The notes under the pieces are model-generated. The model saw nothing but the letters and a program-made list of their open reading frames with translations, made no database searches and had not been told where the DNA came from. Positions 20,841 through 30,088 of a stretch of DNA of 64,000 bases are shown in pieces. The stretch is from Neomicrococcus lactis. Its GTDB lineage: Bacteria > Actinomycetota > Actinomycetes > Actinomycetales > Micrococcaceae. The first letter of the stretch is position 1. Each line of letters begins with the position of its first letter. The stretch lies in NCBI RefSeq assembly GCF_014200305.1, contig NZ_JACHBL010000001.1, forward strand, positions 434,001 through 498,000. The letters run 5' to 3'. The translations under genes were made by a program, and so were the position numbers.

Positions 20841-21467
20841 TCAGGTCAGGCGCCGGCGGGGAAGCGCAGTTACTCCTTCGGGAAGCGGCGGCAACCCGCC
20901 AAAGCTGCAGACCATGTGGGTCCATGCTTCGAGATGCCTACCAAAATCGTCTGAAGTGGGCGTCCAAGACGCACGCAATTCAATATCGATATTGTCTTCC
21001 CGATCCTCCAAAGAACCAAAATTCTCCGAAAGAACGCGCGTCGCAGTGCCTCCTGCGCGGGAGTAGGAAGCGCCGTTTTCTTCCAGAGCTTCCACGAGCC
21101 ACGTCCACGCGACAGAGCCCAAGAGGGCGTCCTGTCCCATTTCCGGCTCAAGCCGAGCGCGGATATAAGTGACGACGCGGAAATCCCCGCCCCATACAGG
21201 AGATCCGGCGGGGTCATGCAACAAGATGAAGCGGCCCGTGGCTAGTTCTTCAGGCATGATGTCCGGCTGATCGCCGCCGGCAAAAGCCTGATGCGCGTGC
21301 GGGGGGAGAGGAGACTCAAAAAGATCGGCGGCGAGGGCTACCGAGAAGGGTGCAAGACGTGCCGGCGCGGGAATTTCAGTCAGCACAAGTTCCGGCCGGC
21401 ACTGCGCCGTTTTAAGGGCTCGTAATGCGGACCGAAACACTGAAGAAGCAGGGGAAACGCCACTCAT
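20841..21467 (-). CDS. DUF3000 family protein
   Basis: A 208-residue protein of the actinobacterial DUF3000 family, recognised by the GRFILLHDPAGSPVWGGDFR block, the SVAWTWLVEAL segment and the C-terminal HMVCSFGGLPPLPEGVT. No function is established. It has no signal peptide or membrane segment. It is almost always found directly upstream of the RNase D gene, as here, which hints at a role in RNA metabolism. The ATG at 21467 is chosen; a GTG at 21485 is possible. Confidence 0.85.
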   Translation of the reverse strand: MSGVSPASSVFRSALRALKTAQCRPELVLTEIPAPARLAPFSVALAADLFESPLPPHAHQAFAGGDQPDIMPEELATGRFILLHDPAGSPVWGGDFRVVTYIRARLEPEMGQDALLGSVAWTWLVEALEENGASYSRAGGTATRVLSENFGSLEDREDNIDIELRASWTPTSDDFGRHLEAWTHMVCSFGGLPPLPEGVTALPRRRLT

Positions 21468-21505
21468 CGCCGTCACTCTTGCCACTTTAGATCCGCACTA
21501 TGACA

Positions 21506-22603
21506 CTAAGAACGAGGCGCGCCGCCGAGCGCGGACTTCAAGCACTCCACGAAGCCGTTGATGTCTTCTTCCGTGGTATCGAAAGAGCACATCCAGCGCA
21601 CTTCTTCGTTCTGCAGATCCCAGTCGTAGAACGCGTAGTTCTCGCGCACCTTGTCTGCGACTGCAGGATTGATCTTCGCGAAGACGGCGTTGGCTTCCGT
21701 TTTCTGCGTCAGTTCAATGCCATCAAGCTGTACGACGGCGTTGCTCAATTTTTGTGCCATAGCATTCGCTTGCTGCGCATTGCGAAGCCATAGATCCGTG
21801 CCAAACATTTCAATGAGCTGGGCCGACGCGAAGCGAAGCTTCGAGGCGAGCTGCATGTTGAACTTGCGTCCGTACGCGAGTCCCGGTGCGGCGTCAGGGG
21901 TGAGGACCACAATGGACTCGCCAAACATGAGGCCGTTCTTGGTGCCGCCGAGGGAGATGGCATCCAGGCCCACGTCCGTGGTGAACTCCTTGAAGCCCAG
22001 TCCAAGCGCTGCGGCGGCGTTGGAGAGACGCGCGCCGTCGGCGTAGACCTTCATGCCCTTAGAGTGTGCGTGATCGGTGATCGCCTTGATCTCATCCGGC
22101 GTGTACAGCGTGCCGACTTCGGTGGACTGCGTCAGCTCCACCACGAGCGGCTGAGAACGATGCTCGTCGCCCCAACCCCACGCTTCTTTGTCAATGAACT
22201 CGGGAGTGAGCTTTCCATCCGGCGTTTCGATCGGCAGGAGCTTGAAGCCGCCGACCTTCTCCGGAGCGCCACCCTCATCCACGTGGATGTGGGAGTTGGT
22301 GGTGCAAATGACTGCTCCCCAACGAGGCAACATGGCCTGAAGTGCGGTGACATTGGCTCCCGTGCCGTTGAAGACGGTGAAGACCTCGGCCTGCTCGCCG
22401 AAGTGACCCTTGATGATCTCTTCAAAGCGATGCGTGTACGGGTCGGCGCCGTAAGCGGACACGTGACCGCCATTCGCTCGGGACAATGCCTCGAGGATTT
22501 GTGGGTGCACGCCTGAATAGTTGTCAGAAGCGAACGAACGGTAATTTACGTCGTGGAGCACAGATTCAATCACAGTTTCAGAGTGTGTCATATTCCCAGT
22601 CAT
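21506..22603 (-). CDS. Low-specificity L-threonine aldolase (PLP-dependent)
   Basis: A 365-residue fold-type I PLP enzyme that cleaves L-threonine or allo-threonine to glycine and acetaldehyde. The substrate-facing FASDNYSGVHPQIL, the YADGARLSNAAAALG block with the aspartate that binds the PLP nitrogen, and the Schiff-base lysine K222 in SLGGTKNG are visible. ATGs at 22603 and 22591 are both possible starts; neither has a strong ribosome-binding site. A related beta-eliminating lyase role cannot be excluded from sequence. Confidence 0.9.
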   Translation of the reverse strand: MTGNMTHSETVIESVLHDVNYRSFASDNYSGVHPQILEALSRANGGHVSAYGADPYTHRFEEIIKGHFGEQAEVFTVFNGTGANVTALQAMLPRWGAVICTTNSHIHVDEGGAPEKVGGFKLLPIETPDGKLTPEFIDKEAWGWGDEHRSQPLVVELTQSTEVGTLYTPDEIKAITDHAHSKGMKVYADGARLSNAAAALGLGFKEFTTDVGLDAISLGGTKNGLMFGESIVVLTPDAAPGLAYGRKFNMQLASKLRFASAQLIEMFGTDLWLRNAQQANAMAQKLSNAVVQLDGIELTQKTEANAVFAKINPAVADKVRENYAFYDWDLQNEEVRWMCSFDTTEEDINGFVECLKSALGGAPRS

Positions 22604-22641
22604 GGTTGGAAAGCGAAGCGTGGGGTGGGGACGGCAGGAGC

Positions 22642-24036
22642 TTAGAGCGCGTGCTCTACCGAGCTAGCGCCCGTCATGCCTTCCGTGGACTCGATGACGT
22701 CAACGAGCTTCTTGCTCAATGCTTCGTAGAACATCGAGAGCGGGAATTCGTCGTCGAGAACCTGGTCCGTCATGAGGCCTGGAGCGCCCGTGGTCTCGAG
22801 TGCGTCAGCGCCCTTGGCCCAGACAGATGCTGGGTGTGGAGCCAACGTTGCCGAGATGAGCTCGTAGGCAGCAAGCCAGTGCACAATCTTCGGACGGTCA
22901 ATCGAGCGCCAGTAAAGATCGTGAATGCGCTCGCCCAGAGCGTTGATGACCTCAGGAACACGTGCCCACTCGAAGTCCAGGGTGGTGTCCGTCCAGTGGA
23001 GAACGCCGTGTTGGTGCATCCATGCGAAGAGCAACTGGCCGCCGAGGGCGTCGTAGTTGCGGACGCGCTTGCCGGTGAGAGCGAATCGGAAGATGCGGTC
23101 AAAGATGATCGCGTACTGAGCCAAACGTGCACGCTTGCGCACTTCTTCGGTCGCGGTCTCGTCAGCGGCGATGATGGTGCACTCGCGGAAAGCCGTGAGG
23201 TCGCAACGCAACTCTTCGAGGGAGTAGAGGAAGTAAGGCATGCGCTGCTTGATCATGAACGGGTCAAAAGGGAGGTCGCCGCGCATGTGGGAGCGGTCGT
23301 GGATGAGGTCCCAAAGCACGAAGGTTTCCGTGGCCAGGTCCTGATTTTCCAAGAGTTCCTGAGCTTCTGCCGGCAACTCCAAGCGAGTGATAGCGGAAGC
23401 AGCCTTGACCACCTTGCGGTAACGAGCAGCTTCGCGGTCCTGGAAGATGGCGCCCCACGTGAAGGTGGGGATCTCGCGCATTGCCACGGACTCAGGGAAC
23501 AACACGGCGGAGTTGGTGTCGTAGCCCGAGGTGAAGTCGATGAACTGCAAAGGAACGAACAAGCCGTTCGTGTAGGTCTTGGCCTCAAGGTCAGCAATGA
23601 ACTCTGGCCAGATCACGGAAGCCAGCACAGCCTCAAAGTGGCGGTTGGTGGAGCCGTTCTGCGTGTACATCGGAAAAAGCACCAAGTGCACCAAGCCATT
23701 GACGCGCTGTTGCTGTGGCTGGAACTGGTTCAAGGAATCCAAGAAGTCTGGGACAACGAATCCGGATGCAACCCACTTGTTCAAGTCCACTACGACTGCC
23801 TCCAGGTATGCGGCATCATGTGGCAAAGATGGTGCGAGAGCTTCTACGGAGGATGCCATGACAGCAACCAATTCCTTGGCCTCAGCGTGGTCGTCGGCGT
23901 TTGGAACAGCGCCGGATCGGTCCTGAAGAGTCTGCAACTTTTCCGTTGCGGACTTGAGGGAAATCCATGCCGGGTGCGCGGCGAGCGATTCGTGGTCTGC
24001 TCCCGTGTAGTTGCGCTCTACGATTCCGGTGCTCAT
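22642..24036 (-). CDS. DUF6421 family protein
   Basis: A 464-residue soluble, helix-rich protein matching, from memory, the uncharacterised actinobacterial DUF6421 family. Striking conserved-looking segments are LVLFPMYTQNGSTNRHFEA, FVLWDLIHDRSHMRGDLPFDPFMIKQRMPYFLY and LLFAWMHQHGVLHWTD. These are rich in His, Asp and Glu, as in a metal-dependent enzyme, although no known motif is complete. The ATG at 24036 has GAGGAG 6 nt upstream; the ATG two codons earlier is too close to it. It is monocistronic, with the threonine aldolase gene 39 nt downstream on the same strand. Confidence 0.75.
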   Translation of the reverse strand: MSTGIVERNYTGADHESLAAHPAWISLKSATEKLQTLQDRSGAVPNADDHAEAKELVAVMASSVEALAPSLPHDAAYLEAVVVDLNKWVASGFVVPDFLDSLNQFQPQQQRVNGLVHLVLFPMYTQNGSTNRHFEAVLASVIWPEFIADLEAKTYTNGLFVPLQFIDFTSGYDTNSAVLFPESVAMREIPTFTWGAIFQDREAARYRKVVKAASAITRLELPAEAQELLENQDLATETFVLWDLIHDRSHMRGDLPFDPFMIKQRMPYFLYSLEELRCDLTAFRECTIIAADETATEEVRKRARLAQYAIIFDRIFRFALTGKRVRNYDALGGQLLFAWMHQHGVLHWTDTTLDFEWARVPEVINALGERIHDLYWRSIDRPKIVHWLAAYELISATLAPHPASVWAKGADALETTGAPGLMTDQVLDDEFPLSMFYEALSKKLVDVIESTEGMTGASSVEHAL

Positions 24037-24203
24037 TGTCATCTCCTCAGTTCAGGCCTCTCCTAGAGGCTGCTCTTCATGGTCTCGTTGCGTCCCAGCG
24101 GGTGTCGGGATCGCTTACAAAAAGAGTAGGGCTCAGGGTGGAAAGGAGCGCGAAAAAGGGGCTAAGCATCAGAATTGTTGATGCTCAGCCCCTCGTGGAA
24201 AAC

Positions 24204-24617
24204 TTAGGAATCCAGCGCTTTCGGTCGTAACGTCAAGGAGACGGAATTGATGCAATACCGCTGGTCAGTGGGCGTTGGGTAGCCTTCGCCTTCAAAGACG
24301 TGACCCAAATGCGAGTCACACGTTGCACAGCGAACTTCGATGCGCTTCATGCCCATCGTGACATCTTCGAGGTATCGCACGGATTCGCCAGCAAGCGGGG
24401 CAAAGAAGGACGGCCAGCCACAGTGCGAGTCAAACTTCTCGCGACTCGTGAAGAGTTCAGCGCCGCAAGCGCGGCACGCGTAGACGCCTTCTTCGTGGCT
24501 ATCCCAATACTCGCCGGTGTAAGCGCGTTCGGTTCCGGATTCGCGCAGGACATGGAACTCTTGCGGGCTCAGCTCGGCGCGCCATTCCTCGTCAGTCTTC
24601 GTAATTTTTGGGCTCAT
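24204..24617 (-). CDS. msrB: Peptide-methionine (R)-S-oxide reductase
   Basis: A 137-residue MsrB that repairs methionine-R-sulfoxide in oxidised proteins using thioredoxin. Zinc ligands C48/C51 (CRAC) and C97/C100 (CATC) are present. The catalytic cysteine is C122 in RYCINS, and C66 in SHCGWPSF is the probable resolving cysteine. The ATG at 24617 gives the normal family length but lacks a clear ribosome-binding site; a GTG 27 nt upstream is an alternative. It is divergent from the hydrolase gene. Confidence 0.95.
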   Translation of the reverse strand: MSPKITKTDEEWRAELSPQEFHVLRESGTERAYTGEYWDSHEEGVYACRACGAELFTSREKFDSHCGWPSFFAPLAGESVRYLEDVTMGMKRIEVRCATCDSHLGHVFEGEGYPTPTDQRYCINSVSLTLRPKALDS

Positions 24618-24696
24618 AACGGGTCTAACGTACTGGCGGCTCACATGATTCCCCAACCTGCACCGCACACCCAGCCGAAACAGGCAGAATAGTGAC

Positions 24697-25974
24697 ATGG
24701 CATCGAAGAATTTTTCCGCTCGTACGCAGTCGAAAGCCCACAAATACCGCTGGGGGATTGTGGGAGCCGCGGTTGGCGCCGTCGTAGGTTCCCTCGCGGC
24801 CGGAACGGTCAGTGGCTTAGGCGGTTATTTCGCGCGCCAAGTAGTGACCCCTGCGAAAGAGCGCGAAGAGAACTTGTCGATTCTCGCCGTCGTGCAGACG
24901 GACGAGGGCAAAGACGTCATTGTCCCGGCCACCACCGAAACCACCGTGGAAGGTACGTATTCGTTGTACTGGGACGCGGGCCGCGGTCACGCGCGCATCG
25001 GCCAGATCACCTCATTTGTCCCGTCCGAAGGCACGGTGCAACGGCGCATCGAGGAAGTTTACGAGGGGGACATTTACAAGGCCGTCCGTGGTTGGTGGTC
25101 AGGCGTTGTTTACGATTCTCCGGAACGTGCCGGCTTCGAGGTCAGCGATGTCAACATTCCCATCGACGCAGGCGAAGCGCCGGCATGGCTCTTGCCAGGC
25201 ACGTACCGCGCGTCCACGTGGGCCATTTGCGTCCACGGCCGTGGCGCAACCCGCCTCGAAGGAATTCGTGCGCTGCGTACCATTTCCGCACTCGGCATGA
25301 CGGGGTTGCTCATTTCTTACCGGAACGACGGTGTAGGCCCGCGTACAGCGGATGGTCGTTACGGACTCGGGGCAACCGAATGGGAAGACGTTGACTCCGC
25401 GATTGACTACGCCCTGGAACATGGGGCCGAAGACATCGTGTTGTTCGGCTGGTCTATGGGCGGTGCCATCAGCCTTCAGGTAGCTGACCTCTCCCGTCAC
25501 CAGCAGCGCATTCGCGCCCTTGTGCTGACGGGACCGGTGGTGAACTGGTTCGACGTTCTGGCTCATCAAGCACGTGTCAACAAACTTCCGAGCGCTTCCG
25601 GCCGTTACGGTCAGTGGTTACTGTCCAACAAAGCTGGCCAGTGGATCACCGGATTGGCCACGCCGCTGGACCTCTCTTCGCTGAACTGGGTGGCGCGACA
25701 CGAAGAACTGCGCAAGCCAACCCTGATCTTGCACAGCGAGGACGACGACTTTGTTCCCGTGGGCCCATCCGTGGAACTGGCCGAGAAGAACCCGGAGATG
25801 GTGACGTTCGAGCGCTTCACGCGAGCACGCCACACGCGCGAATGGAATGTTGATCCCGAGCGCTGGCACCACACGGTGGTGGACTGGCTGACCACGGTCT
25901 TTAGCGCCAAACGCCCGGTTGATCCGCGCTACGACGCTGCCGAAACTTCGAGCAAGGAAGCTTCAAACAAGTAG
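24697..25974 (+). CDS. Membrane-anchored alpha/beta hydrolase
   Basis: A 425-residue protein with one N-terminal membrane segment (residues ~19-43), so the hydrolase domain is probably outside the membrane. A region of about 120 residues follows, then the alpha/beta-hydrolase fold. The nucleophile elbow is GWSMGG with S253, the acid lies in LHSEDDDFVP and the histidine in ARHTREW, giving a complete catalytic triad. ICVHGRGATRLEG holds the oxyanion residues. The substrate is unknown; an esterase or peptidase role is possible. It ends at a strong shared terminator. Confidence 0.88.
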   Translation: MASKNFSARTQSKAHKYRWGIVGAAVGAVVGSLAAGTVSGLGGYFARQVVTPAKEREENLSILAVVQTDEGKDVIVPATTETTVEGTYSLYWDAGRGHARIGQITSFVPSEGTVQRRIEEVYEGDIYKAVRGWWSGVVYDSPERAGFEVSDVNIPIDAGEAPAWLLPGTYRASTWAICVHGRGATRLEGIRALRTISALGMTGLLISYRNDGVGPRTADGRYGLGATEWEDVDSAIDYALEHGAEDIVLFGWSMGGAISLQVADLSRHQQRIRALVLTGPVVNWFDVLAHQARVNKLPSASGRYGQWLLSNKAGQWITGLATPLDLSSLNWVARHEELRKPTLILHSEDDDFVPVGPSVELAEKNPEMVTFERFTRARHTREWNVDPERWHHTVVDWLTTVFSAKRPVDPRYDAAETSSKEASNK

Positions 25975-26002
25975 ATAGCGTACAGGCTGTCCAAAAAAAT
26001 GC

Positions 26003-26050
26003 AGGTGGCCGTGCGGCTAGTTGGTTAAACCACTAGCCGCACGGCCACCT
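26003..26050. terminator. Bidirectional terminator between hydrolase and sufE-like genes
   Basis: A perfect 18-bp stem (26003-26020 with 26033-26050) encloses a 12-nt loop. A seven-A run lies just upstream and a T-rich stretch just downstream, so it can work on both strands. Confidence 0.92.
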
Positions 26051-26067
26051 TGTTTAGATCGGTTGCG

Positions 26068-26502
26068 TTAGAGCGCTTCGCGGATCTTCCGTTTGATGCG
26101 CCCCAACATCGCCGTCATGCCGCGCATGCGCAGAGGCGTGATGGCTCGCGTCAGACCAAGCTGCTCGGGCATGTCATCTGGTACGTCCAGGATGATCTGC
26201 GCCGGCTGACCGTTGAGGCCTTCGTTCAACACGCTCGCAAAACCTCGAGTCGTCGGAGCTTCTGGCGGGGCGGAGAAGAACAGGTTGACGGTGCGGTCTG
26301 CGTCGTCGTCCACCTCAATCGTCAAGAAAAGAGGCGACTGGCACTCCACCACTTGTTCCAGAAGTTCAGGGTGGTCTGCCAAACGGGCGGGCAGCTCCGG
26401 GAGCTCTCGGGAGAACTCCAACAGGAGTTCAAGACGCTCGCGTTCGGTGACGTTCTGGAAGTCGTCAACAATCTCGGCAAGTGTGGTGGGCAAAGTAGTC
26501 AC
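26068..26502 (-). CDS. SufE family Fe-S cluster assembly protein
   Basis: A 144-residue SufE-like sulfur acceptor. The sulfur-accepting cysteine is C54 in VVECQSPLF, inside the usual helical fold with FSRELPELPARL and RGFASVLNEGL. It should receive persulfide from a cysteine desulfurase and pass it on for cluster assembly. The GTG at 26502 is chosen because the longer TTG start at 26550 has no ribosome-binding site. It directly follows sseA in the same direction, a pairing of sulfur-transfer genes that is common in Actinobacteria. Confidence 0.9.
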   Translation of the reverse strand: MTTLPTTLAEIVDDFQNVTERERLELLLEFSRELPELPARLADHPELLEQVVECQSPLFLTIEVDDDADRTVNLFFSAPPEAPTTRGFASVLNEGLNGQPAQIILDVPDDMPEQLGLTRAITPLRMRGMTAMLGRIKRKIREAL

Positions 26503-26604
26503 GATGTGTAGCTTCTTCTTTTCGTGGTGAGCAATTGGGTACGTCAGCAAGTGAGCTAGGGGAGCGGCGCGTCAGTTCACGTTGAGCGTCCGCGCCGCTA
26601 CGCC

Positions 26605-27501
26605 TTAGCGCTGTGGCGCGTCGCCGGGCTCGGTGCCCTTGACGATCGGCATGCGCACAGCGTTGCCCCACTCGGTCCACGAGCCGTCGTAGTTGCGCAC
26701 GTTTTCGAAGCCCAACAAGTGCTTGAGCACAAACCACGTGTGGCTTGAGCGCTCGCCGATGCGGCAGTAAGCGATGACGTCCTCGCCAGGCTTGAGGCCA
26801 GCCTCGTCGAGGTAGATCGCCTCGAGCTCGGCACGGGACTTGAAAGTGCCGTCTTCGGCGGCAGCACGGGCCCACGGCACAGATGCCGCCGTGGGGATGT
26901 GACCGCCGCGCAGCGCGCCTTCTTCAGGGTAGGCAGGCATATGGGTGCGGGCACCGGAATATTCTTCGGGGGAGCGTACATCGATCAGCGGGATGGAACC
27001 GATGGCGTCGTTGACCTGCGGCAAGTAAGCGCGGATCGGTGCATCGTTGCGCTCAACTACCGGGTATTCAGCGCGCTCGCGCGCGGTGCGTTCGGTAACG
27101 AGCTCGCGACCCTCGGCGATCCACTTGTCGCGGCCGCCATCCATGAGGCGCACATCTTCGTGGCCAAAGAGGGTGAAGACCCACATTGCGTAGGCTGCCC
27201 ACCAGTTGGACTTGTCGCCGTACACCACAATCGTGGTGTCGCGGGAGATGCCCTTGGAAGCCATGAGCTCAGCGAACTGTTCGCTGTTGATGTAATCGCG
27301 GGTGACGTCGTCGTTCAAATCCGTATGCCAGTCGATCTTGACGGCACCAGGAATGTGGCCGGTTTCGTAGAGCAAAATGTCTTCGTCGGACTCCACGATC
27401 ACTACGTTGGCATCGGCAGAGTGCTCGGCAACCCACTGCGTCGTGACAAGCCGGTCCGGGTGTGCGTATTCAGAAATCTTCTCGGGTGCTGTCTCAGTCA
27501 T
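26605..27501 (-). CDS. sseA: Sulfurtransferase (thiosulfate or 3-mercaptopyruvate type)
   Basis: A 298-residue protein of two rhodanese domains: an inactive N-terminal one (~15-140) with structural role and a catalytic C-terminal one (~160-290). The catalytic cysteine is C246 in the loop CRIGERSS, whose CRIGER form points to thiosulfate sulfurtransferase of the SseA/CysA group. The CDGS-like block [10 protein letters not shown] is present. The ATG at 27501 has GGAGGA 4 nt upstream. Its neighbour is the SufE gene, so persulfide supply is a likely role. Confidence 0.93.
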   Translation of the reverse strand: MTETAPEKISEYAHPDRLVTTQWVAEHSADANVVIVESDEDILLYETGHIPGAVKIDWHTDLNDDVTRDYINSEQFAELMASKGISRDTTIVVYGDKSNWWAAYAMWVFTLFGHEDVRLMDGGRDKWIAEGRELVTERTARERAEYPVVERNDAPIRAYLPQVNDAIGSIPLIDVRSPEEYSGARTHMPAYPEEGALRGGHIPTAASVPWARAAAEDGTFKSRAELEAIYLDEAGLKPGEDVIAYCRIGERSSHTWFVLKHLLGFENVRNYDGSWTEWGNAVRMPIVKGTEPGDAPQR

Positions 27502-27748
27502 GAGTCCTCCTGCGTTGAGGCGCGTTCGCCATATTCTTCCCTCCAGACTAACCAGCCTGCGGGCTAAGTTGTTCCCTTGTTGCGTCACGCTCGGCAACCT
27601 CGCCGGCAATTCGTGCGGCATTCCACACGGCAAAGAGCCACGATTTTCTACTGTCCCGTAAAATCAATACGAGGCGCACACGCACGCGCGTCCGCCAGTC
27701 CGCACTCGTTCTCACTCGCTGAGAGAAATCGAAAGAAGGCGCCACCTC

Positions 27749-28804
27749 GTGGAGAGCATCATTCACCTCGCCGAACGCAATCCTCAAGTTACCGTTGAGG
27801 AACTCGTCGCGGGACTGCACCCGTCTCCACGGTTCGGTGAAGTGTCTTTCGATTCCTACATCCCGGACCCCAACCAGCCGTCTCAGACTGAGGCTGTCAC
27901 CGCGCTGCGCAACTTTGCAGCCACCATTGGTGGCGGAAAATCAGACGGTGGTTTCCTAGGGAAGCTCTTCGGCAGTTCGAAGTCGGGCAAGGGCAAGCCT
28001 GCCGGCATCTACCTCGACGGTGGCTTCGGCGTGGGTAAGACTCACTTGCTCGCATCCTTGTGGCATGCGGCGCCAGGTCCCAAGGCGTTTGGCACGTTCG
28101 TGGAGTACACCAACCTCGTGGGCGCGCTCTCCTTCCGCAAGGCTGTCGATGTGCTGTCCACCTACAAACTGGTCTGCATCGACGAATTTGAACTCGATGA
28201 TCCGGGCGACACCGTGCTGATGTCTCGCCTCATGCGCGAGCTCGCCGATGCTGGCGTCAAGATCGCGGCAACCTCCAACACTTTGCCTGGCTCGCTGGGC
28301 GACGGCCGCTTTGCTGCGGTGGATTTCAAGCGCGAAATTCAGGTTCTTGCGGATCAATTCACGGTCATCCGGATCGACGGCGAGGACTACCGTCACCGCG
28401 GTTTGCCTGCGGCTCCGCAGCCGGTGGCCGACGACGCCGCTCTGGAATTTGCGCAATCTCGCTACCCGGAGGCCACGCTTTCCGAGGACGACTTCTCCAC
28501 GCTTCTTGAGCACTTGTCCAAGGTGCACCCGAGCCGTTACCGCCAGTTCATTGATGGCATTGACGTGATGGTGCTTCACAACGTGCACACCATCACCGCC
28601 CAGAACGTGGCATTGCGCTTTGTGGTCTTGGCTGACCGTCTCTACGACCGCGACGTGCCGATCGTGGCCAGCGGCGTGCCATTTGATCAGCTCTTCACCG
28701 ACGAAATGATGCACGGCGGCTACATGAAAAAGTACTACCGAACCGTGTCTCGTATGACCGCCCTGGCACGTGAAGGAACGCTCGTCACGGCCGACGAGTC
28801 CTAA
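27749..28804 (+). CDS. zapE: Cell division protein ZapE (AFG1-like ATPase)
   Basis: A 351-residue P-loop ATPase. Walker A is GGFGVGKT at residues 91-98, Walker B is LVCIDEFELDD near 143, and a sensor-like ATSNTLPG follows near 173. The YLDGGFGVGKTHLL context is diagnostic of the ZapE/AFG1 family, which in E. coli modulates Z-ring stability. An insert of Gly and Lys residues (~60-85) precedes the P-loop. The GTG start has GAAGG upstream. The stop codon overlaps the convergent benE stop by 4 nt, so no terminator separates them. Confidence 0.92.
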   Translation: MESIIHLAERNPQVTVEELVAGLHPSPRFGEVSFDSYIPDPNQPSQTEAVTALRNFAATIGGGKSDGGFLGKLFGSSKSGKGKPAGIYLDGGFGVGKTHLLASLWHAAPGPKAFGTFVEYTNLVGALSFRKAVDVLSTYKLVCIDEFELDDPGDTVLMSRLMRELADAGVKIAATSNTLPGSLGDGRFAAVDFKREIQVLADQFTVIRIDGEDYRHRGLPAAPQPVADDAALEFAQSRYPEATLSEDDFSTLLEHLSKVHPSRYRQFIDGIDVMVLHNVHTITAQNVALRFVVLADRLYDRDVPIVASGVPFDQLFTDEMMHGGYMKKYYRTVSRMTALAREGTLVTADES

Positions 28805-29985
28805 GACTTCAAGGTTTTGCGCTCGATGAGCGTTCGCACTGCCAGCCCGGCGACCAGCGCCCAGAACGCCGCACCTAGACCGGCAATAGTGAGTCCGGAC
28901 GCTGCAATCAGAAACGTGAGCAACGCTGACAAGCGCTGACTCGGGTCGCTGAAGGCCCTCGACGCCGACGCTCCCAAGATTCCTAACAACGCGAGGCCAG
29001 CAGCCGCAGGGATCAGTCCCTCCGGGGAGGCTGCCGCAACGGATACGATTGCGCCGCTGATAAGTCCTAACAGCACGTAGGACGCGCCTGAGCTGACTCC
29101 TGCAATCCAGCGTCGTGAGCGGTCCGGACCAGCTTCTTCACCCGCTGCGAGGGCCGCCGAGATGGCTGCCAGGTTGATGGCATGACCTCCCGCGAACGAA
29201 CCCAGGACGCTGCCCGCACCAGTAGCGATCATTGACGCGCTCCACGGGGCCCTGAATCCAAAACTCTTGAGCACGGCCATGCCAGGAACGTTCTGATACG
29301 CCATAGTCACAATGAACAGAGGAAGTGCGATTCCAGTAATCGCTTCCCACGAAAATTGCGGAACCACCCACTCAAGGCGGGGGAGCCGTGTCAGCGAGGC
29401 TGCGGCGTCGTACTGGATAGAACTTGACACTACAGCTATGCCCAGCGCCACGGCCATCGCCGCAGGAACCGCCCAGCGCGGTGCGAACGCCAGCACCACG
29501 AGCCAGATTGCCATTACCGGCCCCACGAACTGAGGGATGGTGCCTAGCGCCGTAAACGGCACCAGACACAACTGAAGAAGTACGCCTGCGAGCATGGCTT
29601 GCGCGATCTTCTCCGGTATCGCCGAGATCAACCGGCCCAACGGAGGAATCAGGCCCGTCAGCATGATGAGGGCACCGGACACTAAGAAGGCGCCAACGGC
29701 CTCGTTCCAGCCAAAGTGTGCTCCGCCTGCTCCCACGAGGAGGGCGGCGCCTGGTGTGGACCACGCCGTGGTGATCGGCATCCGAGTCATCCAGGACAAA
29801 GCAATGCCGCAAACTGCCTGCGTCAGGATGAGTGCCAACAAACCGGATGCGGCTTGCGATTGGCTTGCACCCACGGCTTGGAGCCCAGCGAGAACCACCG
29901 CGAAGGACGATAAGTAGCCCACGAGCGCCGTGATGACGCCCGCAAGAATTGGCTGTGACAAGCGTGAAGATGAAACTGAAGGCAC
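28801..29985 (-). CDS. benE: BenE family benzoate/H+ symporter-like transporter
   Basis: A 394-residue protein with about twelve membrane helices, matching the BenE family: PITTAWSTPGAALLVG in the third helix and GSFAGGHAINLAAISAAL in the eighth are conserved blocks. BenE proteins import benzoate, and related members may move purines or other anions; no benzoate catabolic genes are nearby, so the substrate is uncertain. The start GTG at 29985 has no strong ribosome-binding site. It lies just downstream of the terminator of the antitoxin-like gene. Confidence 0.88.
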   Translation of the reverse strand: MPSVSSSRLSQPILAGVITALVGYLSSFAVVLAGLQAVGASQSQAASGLLALILTQAVCGIALSWMTRMPITTAWSTPGAALLVGAGGAHFGWNEAVGAFLVSGALIMLTGLIPPLGRLISAIPEKIAQAMLAGVLLQLCLVPFTALGTIPQFVGPVMAIWLVVLAFAPRWAVPAAMAVALGIAVVSSSIQYDAAASLTRLPRLEWVVPQFSWEAITGIALPLFIVTMAYQNVPGMAVLKSFGFRAPWSASMIATGAGSVLGSFAGGHAINLAAISAALAAGEEAGPDRSRRWIAGVSSGASYVLLGLISGAIVSVAAASPEGLIPAAAGLALLGILGASASRAFSDPSQRLSALLTFLIAASGLTIAGLGAAFWALVAGLAVRTLIERKTLKS

Positions 29986-30011
29986 GGTTCACAAGCCTAG
30001 CCAAAAAGTTA

Positions 30012-30061
30012 ACGACAAATGCCAGCCCCGCCTCCCGGCAGTGCTGGCATTCGTTTGTCGT
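30012..30061 (-). terminator. Terminator after the antitoxin-like gene
   Basis: ACGACAAA plus TGCCAGC (30012-30026) pair with GCTGGCA (30043-30049) and TTTGTCGT (30054-30061), with a 4-nt bulge. On the minus strand it is followed by TTAACTTTTT. Confidence 0.75.
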
Positions 30062-30088
30062 GCTTTCGGGCCTTAGGCGGCCGTCAAA

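Noticed and set aside
22486-24066. 526-codon open frame opposite the DUF6421 gene
   Set aside because: The minus-strand gene has a good ribosome-binding site and protein-like conservation; the plus-strand frame also runs into the threonine aldolase gene.
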